Positions 8,297 through 15,854 of a DNA stretch of 64,000 bases are shown here, one piece after another (positions within the stretch are counted from its first letter, which is position 1; every line of letters begins with the position of its first letter). Origin of the DNA: Nonomuraea sediminis (GTDB lineage Bacteria; Actinomycetota; Actinomycetes; Streptosporangiales; Streptosporangiaceae); contig NZ_JAHDTI010000015.1 of assembly GCF_018531495.1 (NCBI RefSeq), forward strand, positions 1 to 64,000, read 5' to 3'. The notes beneath the pieces were generated by a model. The model saw only the letters and a list, made by a program, of their open reading frames with translations, did no database searches and was not told the DNA's origin. Both the position numbers and the translations under genes were made by a program.

Positions 8297-8905
8297 ATGG
8301 GGGACTACACGCTTCCCGACATGCCCTACGACTACGCGGCCCTCGAGCCCGCCATCACCGGCGAGATCCTGGAGCTGCACCACGCCAAGCACCACGCCGC
8401 CTACGTCAAGGGCGCCAACGACACGCTCGAGCGCCTGGCCGAGGCGCGCGACAAGGGCGAGTTCGGCAACCTGGTGGGCCTGGAGAAGACGTTCGCGTTC
8501 AACCTCTCGGGCCACGTGCTGCACTCGATCTTCTGGGAGAACCTCTCCCCCGACGGCGGCGACCGCCCCGACGGCGCGCTCGGGGACGCCGTCCTGGAGC
8601 ACTTCGGCACGTTCGAGGCCTTCCAGAAGCAGCTGACCGCCGCCACGACCGGCGTGCAGGGTTCCGGCTGGGGCGTTCTGGCCTGGGAGCCGCTCGGCCG
8701 CAGGCTCGTCGTCGAACAGGTCTACGACCACCACGGCAACGTGGGCATGAACACCACGCCGCTGCTCGTCTTCGACGCCTGGGAGCACGCCTACTACCTG
8801 CAATACCGCAACGTGCGCCCCGACTATGTGGACAGGCTGTGGAGCCTGGTGAACTGGGCGGATGTGGCGCGCAGGTTCGCTGACGTGACGAGTCAGACCG
8901 GTTGA
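8297..8905 (+). CDS. sodF: Superoxide dismutase, Fe/Mn family
   Basis: A 202-residue cytoplasmic enzyme dismutating superoxide. The family layout is intact: the N-terminal metal-ligand helix (ELHHAKHHAAYV, His28), the second helix ending in LHSIFWENL, the GSGWG segment, and the C-terminal signature DAWEHAYYLQYRN carrying the Asp and His ligands. Fe versus Mn use cannot be settled from motifs alone; sodF is chosen because a Nur-like box precedes it, the arrangement known for nickel-repressed Fe-SOD in streptomycetes. AAGGAGG (8286-8292) fixes ATG 8297. It is monocistronic; a leaderless kinase gene follows after 70 bp. Confidence 0.93.
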   Translation: MGDYTLPDMPYDYAALEPAITGEILELHHAKHHAAYVKGANDTLERLAEARDKGEFGNLVGLEKTFAFNLSGHVLHSIFWENLSPDGGDRPDGALGDAVLEHFGTFEAFQKQLTAATTGVQGSGWGVLAWEPLGRRLVVEQVYDHHGNVGMNTTPLLVFDAWEHAYYLQYRNVRPDYVDRLWSLVNWADVARRFADVTSQTG

Positions 8906-8975
8906 CTTAAGTTCGCAACATTTTATCGGCCCGGCCTCTACAGGTCGGTTTACACAAATAGGTAAGCTGCCAGGC

Positions 8976-10067
8976 ATGCGTGCGCCCTCCGGTTACCTGC
9001 TAGCCGCGCGCTACCGGCTGCTGGAGCCGGTCGGCCGCGGCGGAATGGGCACCGTTTGGCGGGCACACGATGAGCTACTCAACCGTGACGTAGCGGTCAA
9101 GGAGGTCCGGCTCCCGACCGTTCTGGACGAGGAACTCCGGGCCGAGCTGTGCGCCCGCACCGAGCGCGAGGGCAGGGCGACCGCCATGGTCGCGCACCCC
9201 TCGGTCATCACCGTCTTCGACGTCGTCACCGAGGACGACCGGCCCTGGATCGTGATGGAGCTGCTCCAGGCCAAGTCGCTGGAGCAGCTCATCCAGGAGC
9301 ACGGACCGCTCCACCCACGCAGGGCCGCGGAGATCGGCAGGCAGATCCTGGGCGCGCTGCGCGCCGTGCACGCCAAGGGCATCCTGCACCGCGACGTGAA
9401 GCCCAGCAACGTGCTCGTCACCGAGGACCGCGCGGTGCTCACCGATTTCGGCCTGGCCGCATTGGAGGGTGACGTCTCGATCACCCAGGCCGGCATCGTG
9501 CTGGGCTCGGCCGGCTACATCGCCCCCGAGCGGGTGCTCGGCTCCAAGGCCAGTCCGGCCGGCGACCTGTGGTCGCTCGGCGCGACCCTCTACACCGCCG
9601 TCGAGGGCAGGGGCCTGAGCGGCAGGCGTACGGCTGCCGCCGCGCTGGCGGCCCTGACCAGCGGCGAGCCGATCCCGATGACGAAGGCGGGCCCGCTCGC
9701 CCCGGTCCTGGACGCCCTGCTCCGCATCGACCCGGCGACCAGGCTCGACTCGGTGCGCGCCTCGCTCATGCTCACCCGCGTGGCCGCGGGGGGTTCGGCC
9801 GAGGAGCCGCTGACCCCGCGCAAGAGCGGCCGTCCCGTCTCCGTGATCACCGCGCCGGCTTTCGCGCGCAGGCCCGCGCATCGCGGGCTCCACAGGGCCG
9901 AGGCCACCGCCGCGGCGCTCGCCGTACCGGAGCCGAGACAGGGGTCGCACAGAAAGCGCGTCGAGCCTCGACCGGCTCCGTCCGCTTATGCCCGCTTCAA
10001 GGCGACGGTGATAAAGTTGTGTCTTCCTCGGCGGTTCTGGCCAAGAGAACTTCGCAAGCGAGGGTAA
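8976..10067 (+). CDS. Hanks-type serine/threonine protein kinase (soluble)
   Basis: A 363-residue kinase. The catalytic domain fills about residues 10-270: glycine loop VGRGGMGTVW, the VAVKEV lysine, catalytic loop HRDVKPSNVL, DFG in LTDFGLAAL, and an activation segment ending GYIAPERV. The remaining ~100 residues are basic and proline/arginine rich, and no membrane segment is visible, so it should be cytosolic. Probably leaderless: TAAGCT (8963-8968) lies 7 nt before ATG 8976. A second kinase follows 34 bp downstream with its own -10, so the pair are tandem homologues of different topology. Substrates are unknown. Confidence 0.93.
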   Translation: MRAPSGYLLAARYRLLEPVGRGGMGTVWRAHDELLNRDVAVKEVRLPTVLDEELRAELCARTEREGRATAMVAHPSVITVFDVVTEDDRPWIVMELLQAKSLEQLIQEHGPLHPRRAAEIGRQILGALRAVHAKGILHRDVKPSNVLVTEDRAVLTDFGLAALEGDVSITQAGIVLGSAGYIAPERVLGSKASPAGDLWSLGATLYTAVEGRGLSGRRTAAAALAALTSGEPIPMTKAGPLAPVLDALLRIDPATRLDSVRASLMLTRVAAGGSAEEPLTPRKSGRPVSVITAPAFARRPAHRGLHRAEATAAALAVPEPRQGSHRKRVEPRPAPSAYARFKATVIKLCLPRRFWPRELRKRG

Positions 10068-10101
10068 AGCACTTCCTAAGCGAAATAGATATCTTCTTCT
10101 C

Positions 10102-11769
10102 ATGCCGGAACAGCAGACACGCCTGCTCGCGGAGCGCTACGAGCTGATAGCGCCCCTGGGTCGGGGGACCATGGGCACCGTGTGGCGCGCCAGGGATCGC
10201 GCCCTCGGACGCGAGGTGGCGGTCAAGGAGATCCGACAGGATCCCGGCCTCACCGAGGAGCAACGGGGTGAGCTCCGCGAACGCATGGTGCGCGAGGGCC
10301 GCATCGCCGCCCGCATCAACCACCCGTCGGTGGCCTCCATCCACGACGTGCTCGTCTACAAGAACAGCCCGTGGATCATCATGGAGCTGGTCGAGGCCCG
10401 CTCGCTGGAGCAGGTGATCGACGAGGAGGGGCCGCTGCCGCCCCGGCTGGTGGCCGAGATCGGCGTCGACCTGCTCGGCGCGCTGCGTGCCGCGCACGCC
10501 CAGGGCATCACCCACCGCGACGTCAAGCCGGGCAACGTGCTCATCACCGAGACCGGCCGGGTCGTGCTGACCGACTTCGGCATCGCCAAGGCGGAGGGCG
10601 ACTCCAGGCTCACCAAGACCGGCATGGTGATCGGGTCGCCCGGCTACACGGCTCCGGAACGCGCCAGGGGCGAGTACACGGGTCCCGAGTCCGACATCTG
10701 GTCGCTCGGGGCGACGCTCTACTTCGCGGTCGAGGGGCGTCCCGCCTACGAGCGGGCCACGATCTCCGAGACGCTGGCGGCGCTGCTCAGCGAGAACGCC
10801 GATCCGCCCACGCAGGCCGGGCAACTGCGGCCGGTGCTGACCGGTCTGCTCAACAAGGACTACAAGAAACGGCTGAGCGCGGCCAAAGCGGAGACGATGC
10901 TGCGAATGATCGCCGACACGCCCACCAACGAGATGCCCGCCATCACCGGCGACGAGCCGTCCGCCGCACCGGCACCCAAGCCTGCCGCGTCGCAGGCCCC
11001 GCGCCCCCAGCAGGCCCCGGGATCCCAGCAGGCTTCGGGCTCCCAGCAGGCTTCGGGCTCCCAGCAGGCGCCCGCCGGTGGACCCGGCTCGGTGCCCGGC
11101 TCGCAGGCCGCGAGCTTGTCGCAAGGCTCTCCCGCTCGCCCGGACACTCCGCGCACGAGCGCTCAGACCGCACCCAGAGCCGCAACGCGGACTGGGGCGC
11201 CCGCGGACGCTCAGAGCCCGCCGCCCGGTGCCGCGCCCCAGGCCCCGGCGCCCGGCGCACCTCACGCCACGGCCCCCGGTGCCGCGGCGAACGACTTCGG
11301 ACCCGGTGCAGGGCCGTCGGCGGCGAACGCCCAGGGCTTCGCGCAAGGGTCTCCCACCCGGCCGGGCGCGGCCGCCGTGCCGGGGTCGTCCGGCGCCGCC
11401 GTACCAGCTGCCCCGCAGGGCTATGACCCCGAGCGGACGATCAGCGTGGCGCGGCCGAAGAAGCCGCTCCCGCAGGGGCGCGAGGGCAGGGCGCCGCAGA
11501 GCGGGCCGCCCGGGCAGCAGGTGTATCCGATCCCGGCCGGTCAGACCCCGCCCCCACCACCGCCGCTGCAGCCGCCGCCCATGCCGATGCAGCAGCCGCC
11601 GCAGGACGTGCGTGAGCAGAAGGGCCTGGGCACGGACCTGTTCGCCATCGCGGGCACCCCGGAGCAGAGTCCCGCGGGCAACCGCACGGGGATGCTGATC
11701 CTGATGGCGGTGGCGGCCGCCGCCGCGGTCGTGATCGCCATCCTGATCGTCGCCGCCCTCTCGGGCTGA
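10102..11769 (+). CDS. Membrane-anchored serine/threonine protein kinase
   Basis: A 555-residue kinase with an N-terminal catalytic domain (about 8-270): LGRGTMGTVW, VAVKEI, THRDVKPGNVL, LTDFGIAKAEG and an activation loop ending GYTAPERARG. A long low-complexity Ala/Pro/Gln linker (about 285-530) follows, with hexapeptide QQASGS-type repeats, and ends in a single membrane helix (LILMAVAAAAAVVIAILIV) with almost nothing outside the cell. It therefore lacks PASTA or other sensor domains and may sense through partners (inference). TATCTT at 10090-10095 lies 6 nt before ATG 10102, giving a leaderless start. Paralogous to the preceding soluble kinase. Confidence 0.93.
   Translation: MPEQQTRLLAERYELIAPLGRGTMGTVWRARDRALGREVAVKEIRQDPGLTEEQRGELRERMVREGRIAARINHPSVASIHDVLVYKNSPWIIMELVEARSLEQVIDEEGPLPPRLVAEIGVDLLGALRAAHAQGITHRDVKPGNVLITETGRVVLTDFGIAKAEGDSRLTKTGMVIGSPGYTAPERARGEYTGPESDIWSLGATLYFAVEGRPAYERATISETLAALLSENADPPTQAGQLRPVLTGLLNKDYKKRLSAAKAETMLRMIADTPTNEMPAITGDEPSAAPAPKPAASQAPRPQQAPGSQQASGSQQASGSQQAPAGGPGSVPGSQAASLSQGSPARPDTPRTSAQTAPRAATRTGAPADAQSPPPGAAPQAPAPGAPHATAPGAAANDFGPGAGPSAANAQGFAQGSPTRPGAAAVPGSSGAAVPAAPQGYDPERTISVARPKKPLPQGREGRAPQSGPPGQQVYPIPAGQTPPPPPPLQPPPMPMQQPPQDVREQKGLGTDLFAIAGTPEQSPAGNRTGMLILMAVAAAAAVVIAILIVAALSG
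11008..11079 (+). repeat. Four 18-bp coding repeats in kinase linker
   Basis: Units begin CAGCAGGC and start at 11008, 11026, 11044 and 11062; the second and third are identical. They encode QQAPGS, QQASGS, QQASGS and QQAPAG, so copy number can change without breaking the frame. Confidence 0.9.
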
Positions 11770-11830
11770 GCACCGAAAAGCCGAAAGCCCTCCCCGGGGA
11801 TGACCGGAACCGGTGCGCAAGACTAGGAGT

Positions 11831-13216
11831 ATGAGCGAGTTCCGGATAGAGCATGACTCGATGGGGGAAGTCCGCGTTCCGGTGGGGGCGAGGTGGCGCG
11901 CGCAGACCCAGCGGGCGGTGGAGAACTTCCCCGTGTCGGGACGGCCGCTCGAGCCGTCGCACATCGCCGCGCTCGGCCTGATCAAGGCGGTCGCCGCCGA
12001 GGTCAACGGCGAGCTCGGCGTGATCGACAAGGACCTGGCCAAGGCGATCGCGCAGGCCGCCGCCGACGTGGCCGAGAACGAGCACGACTCGCACTTCCCG
12101 CTCGACGTCTTCCAGACCGGCTCCGGCACCTCGTCCAACATGAATGCCAACGAGGTGATCGCCAGTCTGGCCGAGGAGCGGCTCGGCCGGTCCGTGCACC
12201 CCAACGACCACGTGAACGCCTCGCAGTCGTCCAACGACGTGTTCCCCACCTCGATCCACGTGGCGGCGGCCACCGAGGTGACCTTCCACCTGCTGCCCTC
12301 GCTCGACCACCTGGCCACCGTGCTGCGCGGCAAGGCGGCCGAGTTCTCGGACGTGGTCAAGTCCGGCAGGACCCACCTGATGGACGCCACCCCGGTCACG
12401 CTCGGCCAGGAGTTCGGCGGGTACGCCTCCCAGATCGAGCACGGCGAGGCCCGCGTCAGGTCGGCCCTCGAGCGTGTCCTCGAACTGCCGCTGGGCGGCA
12501 CGGCCGTCGGCACCGGCATCAACACGCCGCCCGGCTTCGCCGAGCGCGCCGTCGAGAAGCTGCGCGACGCGACAGGGATCCCGTTCGTCGAGGCGCCCGA
12601 CCACTTCGAGGCCCAGAGCGCCCAGGACTCCATCGTCGAACTCTCCGGCCAGCTCAAGGTCGTCGCCGTCTCGCTCAACAAGATCGCCAACGACCTGCGC
12701 TGGATGGGCTCGGGTCCCCGCGCGGGGCTCGGCGAGATCAACCTGCCGGACCTGCAGCCCGGCTCGTCGATCATGCCGGGCAAGGTCAACCCGGTCATCC
12801 CCGAGGCCACCGCGATGGTCGCCGCCCAGGTCATCGGCAACGACGCCGCCATCACCTTCGCCGGGGCGTCCGGCACGTTCGAGCTCAACGTGCAGCTGCC
12901 GGTGATCGCCCGCAACATTCTGGAGTCGATCCGCCTGCTGGCCAACGTCTCCCGCCTGCTCGCGGACCGCTGCGTGGCGGGGATCACGGCCAACGTGGAA
13001 CGCCTGCGGGAGTACGCCGAGTCGTCCCCGTCGATCGTCACGCCGCTCAACCGGTACATCGGGTACGAGGAGGCGGCCAAGGTCGCCAAGCAGGCCCTGG
13101 CCGAGCGCAAGACGATCCGCGAGGTGGTCATCGAACGCGGCCACGTGGCCTCAGGCAAACTCACCGAATCCCAACTCGACGCCGCCCTGGACGTCCTCTC
13201 CATGACCCGCCCGTAG
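11831..13216 (+). CDS. fumC: Fumarate hydratase, class II
   Basis: A 461-residue oxygen-stable fumarase of the aspartase/fumarase superfamily, homotetrameric in relatives. It shows the three conserved regions: TGSGTSSNMNANEV, GRTHLMDATP-type sequence with HxN contacts, and the signature GSSIMPGKVNPVIPE that carries the catalytic serine loop. The start was placed at ATG 11831 (MSEFRIEHDSMGEVRVP), where family alignment begins; AGGAG is only 1-2 bp away, so translation may be leaderless or use GTG 11813. It follows the kinase pair and ends before a strong palindromic hairpin shared with the mca 3' end. Confidence 0.95.
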   Translation: MSEFRIEHDSMGEVRVPVGARWRAQTQRAVENFPVSGRPLEPSHIAALGLIKAVAAEVNGELGVIDKDLAKAIAQAAADVAENEHDSHFPLDVFQTGSGTSSNMNANEVIASLAEERLGRSVHPNDHVNASQSSNDVFPTSIHVAAATEVTFHLLPSLDHLATVLRGKAAEFSDVVKSGRTHLMDATPVTLGQEFGGYASQIEHGEARVRSALERVLELPLGGTAVGTGINTPPGFAERAVEKLRDATGIPFVEAPDHFEAQSAQDSIVELSGQLKVVAVSLNKIANDLRWMGSGPRAGLGEINLPDLQPGSSIMPGKVNPVIPEATAMVAAQVIGNDAAITFAGASGTFELNVQLPVIARNILESIRLLANVSRLLADRCVAGITANVERLREYAESSPSIVTPLNRYIGYEEAAKVAKQALAERKTIREVVIERGHVASGKLTESQLDAALDVLSMTRP

Positions 13217-13239
13217 CTGCTGCCGCCTTTTGAGCTGAT

Positions 13240-13435
13240 TGCTGCTGTACGGCGGGCCGCCGCCACCGGCCGCCCGCCGTACTCCGGCTGAGGACCCGCG
13301 CCCGGCGCTTCCGGCGAGTCGATGACGCTCACCCGCCGTCACGCCCTTCGTGACGCAGGCACCACGGCCCCCCGGCCCGCCGTACCAGGCGCCGGACAAC
13401 CACCGTGCCACGTCTCGCCGACCCCGGCGGGGAAG
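13240..13435. repeat. ~190-bp dispersed repeat, copy A
   Basis: This stretch matches 14715-14910 in the same orientation. Shared landmarks in order are CCCGGCGCTTCCGGCGAGTCG, the CCCGCCGTAC segment, GCGCCGGACAACCACCG and CGCCGACCCCGGCG (each written in part). The two copies flank trpD with its attenuator. Between landmarks the sequences differ by substitutions and small indels, so this is an old duplication or a genome-wide repeat family. Confidence 0.8.
13247..13282 (+). terminator. Palindromic hairpin, probable fumC terminator
   Basis: GTACGGCGGGC (13247-13257) and GCCCGCCGTAC (13272-13282) form an 11-bp perfect stem 30 bp after the fumC stop. The same stem with a 3-bp shorter loop occurs after mca at 37352-37384, so it doubles as a dispersed palindromic repeat. 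Confidence 0.75.
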
Positions 13436-13461
13436 CCTGTTGGTGGGCTAGGCGCCGGGGG

Positions 13462-14502
13462 TTAGCGGAGGTGTTGGGTGGTGGTGGTCCAGTGGGATAG
13501 GAGGGTGGTGGCGGCGCCGGAGTCGATGGCTTGGGTGGCGCGTTTGTAGGCCGCTGCAAGGGTGGGCGTCAGGTCGTCGGGGGTGGGGGTGCCGTCGGCG
13601 GCGACGATGGCGGCGGCGGCGTTGAGGAGGACGATGTCGCGGACCGGGCCGGGCTCGCCCGAGAAGGTGGCGCGGGCGACCGCCGCGTTGTGCGCGACGT
13701 CGCCGCCGCGCAGGTCGGCCACGGTGCAGCGGGGGATGCCGAGGTCGGCGGGGTCGAAGCGGGTCTCGGTGGCGGTCCCCCGGCGTACCACCCAGATCGT
13801 CGAGGGACCCGAGGTGGTGAGCTCGTCCAGGCCGTCGTCGCCGCGGAAGACGAGCGACGAGCCGCCCCGCTCGGCGAGGACCCCGGCGATGATCCCGGCC
13901 ATGCGCGGGTGGAAGACGCCGACCGCCTGGGCGGCGGGCAGGGCGGGGTTGGTGAGGGGCCCGAGGAAGTTGAAGACCGTGGGCACCCCGAGCTCCCTGC
14001 GCGCCCCTGACGTGCGGCGGAACGACGGGTGGAAGGTCGGCGCGAAGCAGAACGTGATCCCCACCTCCTCCGCCACCTGGGCCACGGCCGCCGGCGGCAG
14101 GTCGATGACGACGCCAAGCTCCTCCAGCACGTCGGCCGCGCCCACCGCCGAGGAGGACGCCCTGCCGCCGTGCTTGACCACCTTCACCCCGGCCGCGGCG
14201 GCCACGACGGCGGCCATGGTGGAGACGTTCACGGTGCCGGACCGGTCGCCGCCGGTGCCGACCAGGTCGACGGTGTCGCCGGGGATGCGGATCGCCGACG
14301 AGCGCGCGAGCATGCCGTCGGCCAGGCCGGACACCTCGTCCACGGTCTCGCCCTTGGCGCGCAGCGCGATGGCGAACCCGGCGATCTGGGCATCGGTCGC
14401 GGCGCCGGACATGATCTGGTCCATCGCCCACGCCGCCTCGCGGCTGGACAGGGATCGGCCGTCGAGCAGGGTTCCGAGCAGGGCCGGCCAGGTGCTGGTC
14501 AC
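13462..14502 (-). CDS. trpD: Anthranilate phosphoribosyltransferase
   Basis: A 346-residue enzyme of tryptophan synthesis transferring phosphoribose from PRPP to anthranilate. The PRPP-binding motif DLVGTGGDRSGTVNVST, the KHGGRASSS segment and the second conserved block FNFLGPLTNP are all intact, so the gene should be functional. GTG 14502 is the start; GAAAGG lies about 7 bp upstream. No other trp gene is adjacent. Upstream on the same strand is a 12-codon leader with two tandem Trp codons and a terminator hairpin, so expression is governed by ribosome-mediated attenuation, and this single gene forms its own trp operon. Confidence 0.95.
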   Translation of the reverse strand: MTSTWPALLGTLLDGRSLSSREAAWAMDQIMSGAATDAQIAGFAIALRAKGETVDEVSGLADGMLARSSAIRIPGDTVDLVGTGGDRSGTVNVSTMAAVVAAAAGVKVVKHGGRASSSAVGAADVLEELGVVIDLPPAAVAQVAEEVGITFCFAPTFHPSFRRTSGARRELGVPTVFNFLGPLTNPALPAAQAVGVFHPRMAGIIAGVLAERGGSSLVFRGDDGLDELTTSGPSTIWVVRRGTATETRFDPADLGIPRCTVADLRGGDVAHNAAVARATFSGEPGPVRDIVLLNAAAAIVAADGTPTPDDLTPTLAAAYKRATQAIDSGAATTLLSHWTTTTQHLR

Positions 14503-14548
14503 GTGACGCCTTTCTGTTCTTTGCTCGACAGGGCGCCGGAAACGCGAG

Positions 14549-14571
14549 AGGCCGCCTCGTCGAGGCGGCCT
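14549..14571 (-). terminator. trpD attenuator terminator hairpin
   Basis: AGGCCGCCT and AGGCGGCCT form a 9-bp (up to 11-bp) stem, followed on the minus strand by CTCGCGTTT. The 5' arm contains CCGCCT, which can instead pair with AGGCGG just after the leader stop codon. This gives the competing antiterminator. Confidence 0.8.
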
Positions 14572-14598
14572 GGGTGCGTTGCTGCGTCGTGGGTCCGC

Positions 14599-14637
14599 CT
14601 ACCTGGCGGGCCACCACGAGTACAAGAACGCGTTCAT
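14599..14637 (-). CDS. trpL: trp leader peptide (MNAFLYSWWPAR)
   Basis: A 12-codon open frame ATG...TAG with consecutive TGG TGG codons at positions 8-9, placed just upstream of a competing set of hairpins and of trpD. CCGCC within the Trp/Pro/Ala codons pairs with GGCGG after the stop (pause hairpin 1:2). The latter can pair with CCGCCT of the terminator (2:3), and 3:4 is the terminator. No Shine-Dalgarno is visible; a -10-like TGATAAC (14653-14647) lies 9 nt upstream, so a leaderless transcript is likely. Ribosome stalling at the Trp codons under tryptophan shortage would favour 2:3 and let trpD be transcribed. Confidence 0.85.
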   Translation of the reverse strand: MNAFLYSWWPAR

Positions 14638-14654
14638 GAGCGCAACGTTATCAG

Positions 14655-14742
14655 CAGTACGGCAAGGCGTTTGCAGCAGCAGGGCAAGGCGTTTGCAGCA
14701 GTAGGGCAAGGCACGAGCAGTAGTACGGCAAGGCCGCCGCTA
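14655..14742. promoter_or_regulatory. Four 22-bp direct repeats upstream of the trp leader promoter
   Basis: Units start at 14655, 14677, 14699 and 14721 with core AGTACGGCAAGGC or AGCAGGGCAAGGC; the first two share GGCAAGGCGTTTGCAG exactly. The 22-bp period is two helical turns, and the array begins directly behind the -10-like TGATAAC. It could be an operator array or simply a minisatellite. Confidence 0.7.
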
Positions 14743-14910
14743 CCGGCCGCCCTCCACACTTCGGCTCAGGGCCCGTGCCCGGCGCTTCCGGCGAGTCGGA
14801 GACTGTTGCTCACCGCCACGGCGTGTCGTGATCCGGGCACCCCGGTCCCCCTGGCCCGCCGTACAACGCGCCGGACAACCACCGCACCACGCCTCGCCGA
14901 CCCCGGCGCG
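14715..14910. repeat. ~190-bp dispersed repeat, copy B
   Basis: Same order of landmarks as copy A at 13240-13435, same orientation. The palindromic arms present in copy A are degenerate here (TACGGCAAGGC ... GCCCTCC), so copy B probably no longer forms the hairpin. Confidence 0.8.
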
Positions 14911-14917
14911 ATGAGCG

Positions 14918-15013
14918 AGCCTCGCCCAGGCGCGGTGGGCCAGCCTCGACCGGCCACCGTGAGTCAGCCTTGCCCGGGCCCGGTGAGGGAGCCCTGCCGC
15001 AGCGTGGCGAGGT
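14918..15013. repeat. Four imperfect 24-bp tandem repeats
   Basis: AGCCTCG, AGCCTCG, AGCCTTG and AGCCCTG open units at 14918, 14942, 14966 and 14990, with a GGTG-like segment near each unit end. The array directly abuts dispersed repeat copy B, and about 90 bp separate it from the next gene. No gene is evident in 14743-15101. Confidence 0.7.
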
Positions 15014-15101
15014 GGGCCGTGGTGGCGGGCCATAGGGGCGGGTGGATATGTGTGTGTTGGGACCATGCGGGCTGATAGGCGGAGGAACTATCGTCGAAGG
15101 T

Positions 15102-15854
15102 ATGGCGAAGGAGCTGACCGGGCGGACTGCCTTGGTGACGGGGGCCGGTGCCGGGATCGGGGCGGCGTGTGCGCGGCGGCTGGCGGCCGACGGCGCGCGG
15201 GTGGTGGTCGTCGACAGGAACAAGGAGGCCGCGGAGGAGGTGGCGGCCGAGGTCGGGGGCGTGCCGGTGGCGGCCGACCTGGCGGATCCGGGATTCCTGT
15301 CGGCCTTCCCCGACGAGCGGGTCGACATCGTGGTCAACAACGCGGGCTTCCAGCACGTGGCTCCGATCGAGGAGTTCCCGCCCGAGGTGTTCGCCACGAT
15401 GCTCAAGGTCATGGTGGAGGCGCCGTTCCTGATCGCGCGCCACGTGCTGCCCGGGATGTACGCCAGCGGGTGGGGGCGGGTCGTGAACATCTCCTCGGTG
15501 CACGGGTTGCGGGCCTCGCCGTACAAGTCGGCCTACACGACGGCCAAGCACGCGCTTGAGGGCCTGTCGAAGGTGATCGCGCTGGAGGGCGCCGAGCACG
15601 GCGTGACGTCGACCTGCGTGTGCCCGGCCTACGTGCGGACCCGGCTGGTCGAGGACCAGATCGCCGACCAGGCCAGGACGCACGGCATCGACGCGAGCCA
15701 GGTCGTCGAGGACGTCATGCTCAAGCCGGCCGCCATCAAGCGCCTGATCGAGCCGGAGGAGGTGGCGGAACTGGTGGCCTATCTGTGCGGACCCGCGGGC
15801 TCGTTCATCACCGGCGTCTCGCTTCCCGTGGACGGCGGCTGGACGGCCAGGTAG
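15102..15854 (+). CDS. 3-hydroxybutyrate dehydrogenase (SDR family)
   Basis: A 250-residue classical short-chain dehydrogenase that should oxidise (R)-3-hydroxybutyrate to acetoacetate with NAD. It shows the cofactor loop TGAGAGIG, NNAG, the catalytic NISSVHG serine, the YKSAYTTAKHA Tyr-Lys pair and the C-terminal LPVDGGWTA. The segment SVHGLRASPYKSAYTTAKHALEG and the long insert before VEDVMLKPAAIKRLIEPEE are the pattern of 3-hydroxybutyrate dehydrogenases. ATG 15102 was chosen by family alignment; GAAGG is very close. It is the first gene of a five-gene overlapping operon, sharing one base (TAGTG) with the regulator that follows. Confidence 0.85.
   Translation: MAKELTGRTALVTGAGAGIGAACARRLAADGARVVVVDRNKEAAEEVAAEVGGVPVAADLADPGFLSAFPDERVDIVVNNAGFQHVAPIEEFPPEVFATMLKVMVEAPFLIARHVLPGMYASGWGRVVNISSVHGLRASPYKSAYTTAKHALEGLSKVIALEGAEHGVTSTCVCPAYVRTRLVEDQIADQARTHGIDASQVVEDVMLKPAAIKRLIEPEEVAELVAYLCGPAGSFITGVSLPVDGGWTAR

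Noticed and set aside
9997..13332. An 1111-codon minus-strand frame
   Set aside because: It is antisense to the membrane kinase and fumC, both of which have complete family motifs on the plus strand.
14740..15066. A possible repeat protein encoded by the 24-bp array
   Set aside because: 24 bp keeps frame, but the product is an Arg/Ala/His low-complexity peptide with no start signal, and no conserved domain is seen.
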